From the NCBI GenBank assembly GCA_030843315.1, contig JAUUPT010000003.1, positions 1 to 64,000 of the forward strand: DNA of 64,000 nucleotides, read 5' to 3'. A program made the position numbers and the translations under genes. The notes below the pieces were generated by a model. It was not told where the DNA came from. It worked only from the letters and a program-made list of their open reading frames with translations, and did not search any database. This document shows, piece after piece, positions 15,697 to 22,508 of the stretch. Source of the DNA: Bacteroidaceae bacterium. GTDB lineage: Bacteria > Bacteroidota > Bacteroidia > Bacteroidales > Bacteroidaceae. The stretch's first letter is position 1. Each line of letters opens with the position of its first letter.

Positions 15697-17427
15697 TTAA
15701 TCTTTAATTGAATTAAGCCAGCCAGCCACGTCGTTAACGGTCGGGTTTGCCAGTTCCAATTTATATTTCTTGTTGATGCCGCAGATGTCCATGTGCAATT
15801 TCTGCGGATTCACGTCTTTCATGTCACTTACCAGGTTGTAGCCGGCTTTCTGGATAACGGGTACCCAATCCTCGGCGATGCCCAGTTCCATAAATTTGGC
15901 GGGAGCGTCTTTCGGAATAACCTTTTCGGGGCGCATCTGTGGGAAGAAGAGTACTTCCTGGATGAATGCCTTGCCCGTCATCAGCATGGTCAGGCGGTCG
16001 ATGCCGATACCGATGCCCGATGTGGGGGGCATACCGTATTGCAGTGCTTTCAAGAAGTCCTGGTCGATGAACATTGCTTCGTCATCGCCCTTCTCGCTCA
16101 GTTGCAGCTGGTCTTTGAAGCGTTCTTCCTGATCTATCGGGTCGTTCAACTCGCTGTATGCGTTGGCAAGTTCCTTGCCGTTTACCATCAGCTCGAAGCG
16201 TTCGGTCAAGCCCGGCTTGCTGCGGTGCATCTTGGTGAGCGGACTCATTTCCACGGGGTAGTCGGTGATGAAGGTAGGCTGTATGAAAGTACCTTCGCAG
16301 AACTCGCCGAAGATTTCGTCTATCAGCTTGCCCTTACCCATCGTGTCGTCTATCTCCATTTTCAGTTCCTTGCATATCTGGCGGATTTCCTCTTCGCTCT
16401 TGCCGTTGAGGTCGTATCCGGTTTTTTCCTTAATGGCGTCCAGGATGGGCAGACGGCGGTAGGGAGCCTTGAAACTGATGGTCTTGCCGTCGATTTCGGT
16501 TTCCGTTCCACCGTTTACGGCGATGCAGATGCGCTCCAGCAATTTCTCGGTGAAGCTCATCATCCAGTTATAATCCTTATATTGTACGTACAGTTCTACG
16601 CAGGTAAATTCCGGGTTATGGTTCTTGTCCATACCTTCGTTGCGGAAGTTCTTTCCGATTTCATAAACACCTTCAAAACCGCCTACGATCAACCGCTTCA
16701 GATAAAGTTCGGTAGCGATGCGCAGGTAGAGGTCCATATCCAGCGAGTTGTGATGGGTGATGAAGGGGCGTGCACTGGCACCACCGGGGATGGATTGCAG
16801 GGTGGGGGTTTCTACCTCCGTATAACCAGCTTCGTCCAGTACGGCACGCATGGTGCGGATGATGGCGGCACGTTTCATGAAAGTTTCCTTCACGCCGTCG
16901 TTCACAATCAGGTCTACATAGCGTTGACGATAGCGCAATTCGGGGTCATCGAAGGAATCGTAGGCTACGCCGTCCTTATATTTTACGATAGGCAGCGGAC
17001 GCAGGCTCTTGGAAAGTACGGTCAATTTCTGGGCATGGATGCTGATTTCTCCCATCTGGGTGCGGAATACAAAGCCCTCGATGCCGACGATGTCGCCTAA
17101 GTCGAGCAAACGTTTGAACACGGTGTTGTACATCTCCTTGTCCTCTCCCGGGCAGATGTCATCGCGGGTGATGTACACCTGGATGCGTCCTTTGGAATCC
17201 TGTAATTCGATGAAGGATGCCTTCCCCATGACGCGGCGGCTCATGATACGTCCGGCTACGGACACTTGGCGAGGCTCTGCTTCGTCTTTAAATTCAGCTT
17301 TAATATCGGTAGAGAAAGCATTGGTTACATACTCTGCTGCGGGATAGGGTTCGATGCCCATCGCGCGAAGTTCATTCAGACTGTTGCGTCGAATAATTTC
17401 CTGTTCACTTAGTTCTAATACGTTCAT
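15697..17427 (-). CDS. lysS: Lysyl-tRNA synthetase (class II)
   Basis: The 576-residue protein has an N-terminal OB-fold anticodon-binding domain (about 55-165), motif 2 around FEGVYEIGKNFRNEG and motif 3 GIGIGIDRLTML. A roughly 70-residue extension after motif 3 (ending NDVAGWLNSIKD) is longer than in E. coli LysS, as usual in Bacteroides. I chose the ATG at 17427 (MNVLELSEQE) over one five codons upstream, because the promoter -7 box at 17455-17462 would leave almost no leader for the upstream start. It heads the leftward lysS-gpsA-pgi-HAD cluster. Confidence 0.95.
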   Translation of the reverse strand: MNVLELSEQEIIRRNSLNELRAMGIEPYPAAEYVTNAFSTDIKAEFKDEAEPRQVSVAGRIMSRRVMGKASFIELQDSKGRIQVYITRDDICPGEDKEMYNTVFKRLLDLGDIVGIEGFVFRTQMGEISIHAQKLTVLSKSLRPLPIVKYKDGVAYDSFDDPELRYRQRYVDLIVNDGVKETFMKRAAIIRTMRAVLDEAGYTEVETPTLQSIPGGASARPFITHHNSLDMDLYLRIATELYLKRLIVGGFEGVYEIGKNFRNEGMDKNHNPEFTCVELYVQYKDYNWMMSFTEKLLERICIAVNGGTETEIDGKTISFKAPYRRLPILDAIKEKTGYDLNGKSEEEIRQICKELKMEIDDTMGKGKLIDEIFGEFCEGTFIQPTFITDYPVEMSPLTKMHRSKPGLTERFELMVNGKELANAYSELNDPIDQEERFKDQLQLSEKGDDEAMFIDQDFLKALQYGMPPTSGIGIGIDRLTMLMTGKAFIQEVLFFPQMRPEKVIPKDAPAKFMELGIAEDWVPVIQKAGYNLVSDMKDVNPQKLHMDICGINKKYKLELANPTVNDVAGWLNSIKD

Positions 17428-17454
17428 TTCGCTATAATTCACTCAATTTGGAGG

Positions 17455-17485
17455 CAAAAGTACGAAACATTTTTCAGATAGCGAA
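17455..17485 (-). promoter_or_regulatory. Promoter for lysS
   Basis: On the minus strand TTCG (17482-17485), a 19-base spacer and TACTTTTG (17455-17462) match the Bacteroides -33/-7 pattern. Confidence 0.6.
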
Positions 17486-17562
17486 TCTTTTTACTTAAAT
17501 AAACTATTTTGTGACATCTGTGGTTTGGAATGAAAAAGAATCATCCCTAAAATTATATTGTA

Positions 17563-18591
17563 ATGACAACATTAAAGTCTTTTATCGTGGCTCATGCCGA
17601 TGTCCTGGACAATCTGTTCCGGTTTTCGGCGGAGCATACCTGTCGCAGCCTGCTCCACAGCCTGGAGAGTTTCACGGACATGGAAGTCCTTGGCTTTGCC
17701 GACCTGACGGCAGGGCTTTTCCTGAGTTTTGAGCACTATCTGCTGTCTTCCGGTTGCTCTCGGAACACCTCCGCATGCTATTTCCGTGCCTTGCGTGCCG
17801 TTTGCCGGCAGGCGGAGAGGCAAGGGTTGCTGACGGATGCCCGCCCCCTTTTCGACGGTGTGTTTATGGGATACGAAGAAACGGGGAAACGGGCATTGAA
17901 CCTTGGGCAACTCCGTGTTCTGGCGGATGCCGACCTGGAAGAGGTGCCGGCCCTGGCGATGGCACGCGATTTCTTCATCCTGTCCTATTACCTGCGGGGA
18001 ATCCCCTTCATCGATCTGGCGCACTTGCGCCGTACCGACATCGAGGGTAATATCCTCCGCTACCACCGCAGCAAGACGGGGCAGCCGCTGGCCGTCACCC
18101 TGGAACCCTGGATGTGGGAGATTATCAACCGCTATTCACCCGATGATGCGGATTCCCCCTATCTGCTGCCAATCATCCGCCGCCCCGGCTCCATCCGCGA
18201 AGAGAGGCAGCAGTACGAAAGCGCCCTGCGGCTCTACAACAAGCATCTGGAACGTTTGTCTGAGAGGCTGGAGCTGGGGGTGAAGCTGACTTCATACGTG
18301 GCGCGCCATACCTGGGCCACGCTGGCGTATAATGAAGACGTGCCGGTGTCTAAAATCAGTGCGGGGCTGAGCCATGCTTCGGAGGAAATTACGCATACCT
18401 ACCTGCGCTCGTTTACAGCGGAGCAACTCGCAGTCGTAAACCTGCAGATGGCATCATTAATCAATCCGGCAGCTGAAAAAGAATGGAAAGAAAAAGAGAG
18501 GGGAAAGGTAAAAAAAAGGCCTCATAAAGACGTTCCGATTCCCGGTAGGAAACGGAACACTTACGGCGGTAAAGGAACAATTTTCCATTGA
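17563..18591 (+). CDS. Tyrosine recombinase (putative fimbrial DNA invertase)
   Basis: The 342-residue protein is a tyrosine site-specific recombinase with an N-terminal core-binding domain (about 10-105) and a catalytic domain (about 120-300). The catalytic set is R145 (LRGIPFIDL), K171 (HRSKTG), Y245-R248 (YVARH, with Tyr where HxxR has His), H271 (GLSHAS) and the nucleophile Y280 (THTYLRSF). Members of this Bacteroides group often invert promoters beside their own gene. Here the left recombination site lies inside the gene at codons 324-332, after all catalytic residues, so inversion changes only the last ten residues (see 18532-18966). It faces the fimbrial genes downstream. The gene is richer in GC than the neighbouring lysS cluster, which suggests an acquired island. 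Confidence 0.93.
   Translation: MTTLKSFIVAHADVLDNLFRFSAEHTCRSLLHSLESFTDMEVLGFADLTAGLFLSFEHYLLSSGCSRNTSACYFRALRAVCRQAERQGLLTDARPLFDGVFMGYEETGKRALNLGQLRVLADADLEEVPALAMARDFFILSYYLRGIPFIDLAHLRRTDIEGNILRYHRSKTGQPLAVTLEPWMWEIINRYSPDDADSPYLLPIIRRPGSIREERQQYESALRLYNKHLERLSERLELGVKLTSYVARHTWATLAYNEDVPVSKISAGLSHASEEITHTYLRSFTAEQLAVVNLQMASLINPAAEKEWKEKERGKVKKRPHKDVPIPGRKRNTYGGKGTIFH
18532..18558 (+). other. Left inversion site (inside the recombinase gene)
   Basis: The 27-bp site reads arm GTTCCGATTCC, core CGGTA, arm GGAAACGGAAC. It matches the reverse complement of the right site at 26 of 27 positions. It lies in frame in the recombinase gene and encodes VPIPGRKRN. The two 11-bp arms are inverted copies (one mismatch) around a 5-bp asymmetric core, as in tyrosine-recombinase core sites. 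Confidence 0.85.
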
Positions 18592-18939
18592 AACAAGCAA
18601 GGAAAGCAAGAATTTTTTATCGTATTTCCCTGCTTTTCTGTAAAAATTCAGTCCATTCATAACAATTTGCATGATAAAATCTGTTCTCTTTTTCTGAAAA
18701 TTAGGTTTTGTCTAAAAAAGTCATGTCAAGAAATACGATATTCCTGTAATAATATAATATATCCGTTCAAAGCGCCCCGCTTTTTTGTTTGAAGGCACTA
18801 CTTTCCCTACCCATATTCCGGTACGGGCGCATCTTATTATAAAATGGAAGAAAACGGAAGGGGCAGAACCGGCATTTGTTTGTCTTTTTGTACCGGTAGC
18901 CAGCCGTTATCCTCCTGATTTATGGTTGAAATGTCGTCC
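18559..18939. other. Invertible DNA segment between recombinase and fimbrial genes
   Basis: These 381 bp lie between two inverted 27-bp sites. The left half (18592-18765) is AT-rich. A hairpin AAAGCG-CCC-CGCTTT with a T-run (18766-18787) is a rightward terminator in the present orientation. The right half (18794-18939) is GC-richer and shows no Bacteroides promoter box. On the minus strand TAATTTTC (18696-18703) is a weak -7 candidate that would face the fimbrial genes after inversion. No gene is credible inside. I infer that the depicted orientation is the OFF state, with modest confidence. Confidence 0.75.
18766..18793 (+). terminator. Directional terminator inside the invertible segment
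   Basis: AAAGCG (18769-18774), loop CCC and CGCTTT (18778-18783) form a short GC stem followed by six T residues; outer TTCAAA/TTTGAA extends the dyad. It would stop transcription running from the recombinase towards the fimbrial genes in this orientation only. Confidence 0.55.
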
Positions 18940-18966
18940 GTTCCGTTTCCTACCGGGAAACGGAAC
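18940..18966 (-). other. Right inversion site
   Basis: The 27-bp site reads arm GTTCCGTTTCC, core TACCG, arm GGAAACGGAAC, with perfectly inverted 11-bp arms. It lies 43 bp before the first fimbrial-locus gene and is in inverted orientation to the left site, so recombination between them inverts rather than deletes the DNA. Confidence 0.85.
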
Positions 18967-19009
18967 ATCCTTAACAAACAGACAATAGTTACATTTAAAA
19001 CAAAACGCT

Positions 19010-19390
19010 ATGTTAACACTCAGGACAAAACTTGCCTTGGCAATATTGCACGACATCCGGCACGAGGATTACCGGTTGAGCACTTCCTTCAATTATCCCC
19101 CTTCCGAAATGGCTTGTTTATTGCAATCCCTCTCCCAGGGGCATCTTATCACACTGATGGAAAATCAGCCTTGCGACTTGCCCGAATCCTACCGCCTTGC
19201 TTGCGAATATCATAAAATCAGTCTTCTCTCCATTCTCGAAACCCTGGGTGAAGGTGTTTACTTCAATCATCCCAGCGACGAGAACTTCTACTCCCGCTAC
19301 GGCACCACTGCCCGCAAACTGGGCGTTGTCAACCAGATGACCCGCTCCTACCTGGAGGAAATATCCATTGCCGAAATCCCTCAAATATAG
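19010..19390 (+). CDS. Small putative Rrf2-like regulator
   Basis: The 126-residue protein resembles the winged-helix start of Rrf2/BadM proteins: LRTKLALAILHDI near the N-terminus and ISLLSILETLGEGVYFN at about 70-86, where Rrf2 proteins have their second helix and wing. Helix-turn-helix residues are weak and no Fe-S cysteine cluster is present. It is the first gene after the invertible switch and lies 2 bp before the DUF3575 gene, so it would be switched together with the fimbrial genes. It could feed back on the locus. Assignment rests on local resemblance only. Confidence 0.5.
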   Translation: MLTLRTKLALAILHDIRHEDYRLSTSFNYPPSEMACLLQSLSQGHLITLMENQPCDLPESYRLACEYHKISLLSILETLGEGVYFNHPSDENFYSRYGTTARKLGVVNQMTRSYLEEISIAEIPQI

Positions 19391-19392
19391 CC

Positions 19393-19950
19393 ATGAAACG
19401 ACTTTCCCTGTTGGTTCTCTTACTCTGCACCCTCAGCAGCGCTGCCCTTGCCCAACGCGTGGCGTTGCGCACCGACCTGCTGTTGTGGGGGACCACCACG
19501 CCCAACGCAGGAGTGGAGGTCAGTATCCAGCGCCATTTCACAATGGCACTGAACGGCGCCTACAATGCCTGGAAGTTCGGCAACGACATGAAGCTGAACC
19601 TCTACCTGCTGCAGCCGGAATTGCGATACTGGCCCTGCCGCAAGTTCGAAGGGCACTTCTTCGGGCTGCAGGGACATTACGCCTACTACAACGTGGGGCA
19701 GATACCCTTCCTGCCGGGCATGGAGAACATCATATACCGGGGCGACCTCTACGGCGGAGGTCTTACCTACGGCTATCACTGGGTGCTGGGCGACCGCTTC
19801 TCCATAGAAGCCGTGATAGGCGGCGGGTATGCCCGCATGGAATACGACAAGTACCGGTGCGCGAGCTGCGGCGAGCGCATGGGACATTATATAAGGAACT
19901 ATTTCGGCCCTACCCGGGCGGGTGTGTCACTCATTTACTTTATCCGATGA
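19393..19950 (+). CDS. DUF3575 outer-membrane-like protein
   Basis: The 185-residue protein has a signal peptide cleaved near ALA-QR (residue 20) and an all-beta pattern with the DUF3575 features RTDLLLWGTTTPNAGVEVSI, LQPELRYWPC and the C-terminal GVSLIYFIR. It is probably a small outer-membrane barrel. DUF3575 genes commonly accompany fimbrial loci in Bacteroidales. Its stop overlaps the next start as ATGA (19947-19950), so it is translationally coupled to the FimB/Mfa2 gene. GC content is high. Confidence 0.8.
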   Translation: MKRLSLLVLLLCTLSSAALAQRVALRTDLLLWGTTTPNAGVEVSIQRHFTMALNGAYNAWKFGNDMKLNLYLLQPELRYWPCRKFEGHFFGLQGHYAYYNVGQIPFLPGMENIIYRGDLYGGGLTYGYHWVLGDRFSIEAVIGGGYARMEYDKYRCASCGERMGHYIRNYFGPTRAGVSLIYFIR

Positions 19951-20888
19951 AAGTTATGGTAATTCTCTGCTGCATACTATGGTCCTGCACCTCCTGCACG
20001 TTCAGTTTCGACGAGCCGGAAGTGTGCCCCTACAATGTACGCCTGAATTACCGCTATGCCGGCAAGCCCGATGCCGGCCAGCTCTCCGTATACGTGGACA
20101 ATATCCGGCAGTTCCTTTTCAATGAGGACGGGGTGCTGGTGGACGTGCGGATGCTGAAAGGCGACAGCCTGGAATACTGGCAGGGCGAGCTCGCCCCCGG
20201 ACGCTACACCCTGGTGGCATGGGGGAACCCGGGAACGGAAAGCGACGTGCTGCCGGCGCCCGAACCCGGCATGACGCAACTGCGCGAACTGATGATGACC
20301 TCCGCCGCCCGTACCCCCGCAGGCAGTTACCGCGGCAACACCGAACGGCTCTACTACGGGTACGGCACATTCGAGGTTCCCGCCACGGGCGCCTCGGTGA
20401 ACCGCACCATGTACCTGACGCACTGCCACACCGCCCTCCGGTTCACCGTCCGCTGGGAAGAAGGGTACCGCCCGGCGGAAGGCACGGGCGGATATACGCT
20501 CCGCCTGCGGGGTGTCCCTTCCGAATACGGGTTCCCGATGGGATATGACATACCGCTGGCAGTGGGTGACGGGGCATTCTCCTTCCCCACTATCGGCAGC
20601 CCCGTGACGTGGCACCGGACAAAGGCGGCGATGAACTATAATGATGAACTGACGGGGGAACTGGTGACCTACCGCTTGACGTCGGGCTCGCATCCGCTGC
20701 TGAGCATCTACCGGGGGGACGAACGGATCATGAAGGAGATAGACCTGCAACTGTTCTTCCGCAAGCTGCCCGTCAGCCTGGACGAGAACACGGAACAGGA
20801 ATTCGACCTGCTGGTGACCATCGGCGAGACGATTGTGGTGGCACAGGCCAACTCGTCCGATTGGGAAGAAGGGGGCGGACTGGGATAA
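19947..20888 (+). CDS. FimB/Mfa2-family fimbrial anchor lipoprotein
   Basis: The 313-residue protein starts with a short hydrophobic segment and a lipobox-like SCTSC (Cys17), then a domain beginning CPYNVRLNYRYAGKP that fits the FimB/Mfa2 family. It includes VYVDNIRQFLFNEDGVLV, LAPGRYTLVAWGNP and, at the end, FDLLVTIGETIVVAQANSSDWEEGG. In Porphyromonas, Mfa2 and FimB anchor the fimbrial shaft in the outer membrane and control its length. The ATG at 19947 was chosen because the upstream extension of this frame lies antisense-like within the DUF3575 gene. The gene is GC-rich. Confidence 0.82.
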   Translation: MKVMVILCCILWSCTSCTFSFDEPEVCPYNVRLNYRYAGKPDAGQLSVYVDNIRQFLFNEDGVLVDVRMLKGDSLEYWQGELAPGRYTLVAWGNPGTESDVLPAPEPGMTQLRELMMTSAARTPAGSYRGNTERLYYGYGTFEVPATGASVNRTMYLTHCHTALRFTVRWEEGYRPAEGTGGYTLRLRGVPSEYGFPMGYDIPLAVGDGAFSFPTIGSPVTWHRTKAAMNYNDELTGELVTYRLTSGSHPLLSIYRGDERIMKEIDLQLFFRKLPVSLDENTEQEFDLLVTIGETIVVAQANSSDWEEGGGLG

Positions 20889-20908
20889 TGAATAATGGAA
20901 AATGAAAA

Positions 20909-22474
20909 ATGAAAAATGAGGGAATGATGAAGTATATGATAGGAGGCTTGATAGGGCTGTTGCTGTCGACGGAGGTGTGGGCAGGCGGAGGGATAATCCG
21001 CAGGTCGTACGCTTTTACACGAGGGGACAGCCTGTATATTGAGCTGCTGCTGGATTTGAGCGGCACAAAGGCGGGAGGCGCGGAGGCTTATCTCTTTACG
21101 CCTGTGCTGCGCAGTGCGGGGCGGCTGCAAGAGCTGCCGGCAGTGGTGGTGAGCGGACGCCGCCGCGCACGGGCCGACCACCGCCTGCAGGCGCTGCAAC
21201 CTGCACCCGGCTATGTGCCGCCTTATCGCACGCTCTATGCCCGCAGCCCGAAGGACAGCATTGCCTACAGGGTGGCTGTGGCATACAGCCCGTGGATGGA
21301 GCACGCCTCGCTGGTGCTGATGCGCGAACAGCGGGACTGCTGCCGGATGAAGATTCTCGGTGTGGAGCCGCTGATGGCGGACCTTGACCTGGCAAGCCCT
21401 TTCCGGGTGCCGCAGGGACAGGCGGCGGGTGTGCAGGGACAGGCACCCATTCCGCAGGCGGTGGCGGAAAGGCAGGAAACGGGCGCTGCCCCCCACCGCG
21501 AAGCGAAGGGACGCGCGGACTGTATGCCCTGTGCCGAGTGTACGGCTATGGTGACTTACCTCACTCCCGAGGTGGAAACCGAGAAGCACCGTTCGGAAAG
21601 CGCTACCCTGCATATAGACTATCCCACGGGAGTATATGCCGTCCGCCGGGAGTTCCGCAACAACCGCACCGAACTGGACAAGCTGGACAGCCTGCTGCGC
21701 CCGCTTACCGGCGGAAACCTGGCAAGCATATCGGGTATCTCGATATGCGGTTATGCTTCGCCCGACGGGATGTACAAGGATAATGAGATACTTGCTTCCA
21801 ACCGCGCCCGCTGTTTCGGGGAATATATGCGTAGCGTGTATGCGCTGGACCGCGACCTGTATAAGGTATCCTTCGTACCCGAGGACTGGGACGGGCTGGT
21901 GGAACTGCTGCAACAGAACCCCATGAAGCATAGCGCGGAGGTGTTGTCGCTCATTGCCCGGGTGGGCATCTTCGAGGGGCGCGAAAAGCAGCTGATGGAT
22001 ATGCACGGCGGCACGGTGTACCGCGAACTGCTGAGATATTACTTCCCGCAGTTGAGGCGCATCCGCGTGGCGGTGGGCTATGAAGCCCGCGCCTTCAACA
22101 TCGGGGAGGCGGCAAGCCTGATATATACCCATCCGCGGCTGCTGTCGTTGCAGGAGATGTACCGGGTGGCGGCTTTCTACCGCCCCGGCACGGAGCAATA
22201 CCGCGAAGTCTACGAGATAGCCGCCTATCACTTCCCGGACGACGCGCTGGCGAATATCAATGCCGCCTCGGCGGTGATCATGGCAGGCGACCCGGTGGGT
22301 GCCCGCCAATACCTGGAAAAGGTGGCGGACGACCCGCGGGCGTGGAACGACCTGGGCGTACTGGCCTACCTGGAAGGAGACAGGCAGAAAGCCGAAGAAT
22401 GGTTCCGCAAGGCGCTGGGCATAGAGCCGGAGAAGGCGAGGAAGAATTTGAATAAATTGAGAAATGAAGAATGA
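20909..22474 (+). CDS. DUF3868 protein with OmpA-like region and C-terminal TPR
   Basis: The 521-residue protein has a signal peptide (cleavage near VWA-GG, about residue 26). The N-terminal beta-rich part (about 30-190) fits DUF3868. A middle part (about 210-330) has HIDYPTGVYAVRREFRNN and ISGISICGYASPDG with following N and RA residues, like the OmpA/MotB peptidoglycan-binding loop. The C-terminal part (about 420-520) looks like tetratricopeptide repeats (WNDLGVLAYLEGDRQKAEEWFRKALGI). Such genes sit in Bacteroidales fimbrial operons and may hold the assembly in the envelope. Starts at residues 6 or 7 are also possible. GC content is markedly high. Confidence 0.78.
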   Translation: MKNEGMMKYMIGGLIGLLLSTEVWAGGGIIRRSYAFTRGDSLYIELLLDLSGTKAGGAEAYLFTPVLRSAGRLQELPAVVVSGRRRARADHRLQALQPAPGYVPPYRTLYARSPKDSIAYRVAVAYSPWMEHASLVLMREQRDCCRMKILGVEPLMADLDLASPFRVPQGQAAGVQGQAPIPQAVAERQETGAAPHREAKGRADCMPCAECTAMVTYLTPEVETEKHRSESATLHIDYPTGVYAVRREFRNNRTELDKLDSLLRPLTGGNLASISGISICGYASPDGMYKDNEILASNRARCFGEYMRSVYALDRDLYKVSFVPEDWDGLVELLQQNPMKHSAEVLSLIARVGIFEGREKQLMDMHGGTVYRELLRYYFPQLRRIRVAVGYEARAFNIGEAASLIYTHPRLLSLQEMYRVAAFYRPGTEQYREVYEIAAYHFPDDALANINAASAVIMAGDPVGARQYLEKVADDPRAWNDLGVLAYLEGDRQKAEEWFRKALGIEPEKARKNLNKLRNEE

Positions 22475-22508
22475 AAATAAATAATAACCAACTAAAACAT
22501 AACAGAAA

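Noticed and set aside
15793..17100. 435-codon open frame on the plus strand
   Set aside because: It lies wholly antisense to lysS, has no recognisable domain and follows the codon pattern expected of a shadow of a real gene.
18457..18672. 71-codon minus-strand frame across the left inversion site
   Set aside because: It overlaps the recombinase 3' end antisense. After inversion it would read on into the fimbrial side, but it has no family resemblance or start signal.
18785..18988. 67-codon frame in the invertible segment
   Set aside because: It spans the right recombination site, has no family resemblance and would be cut by inversion.
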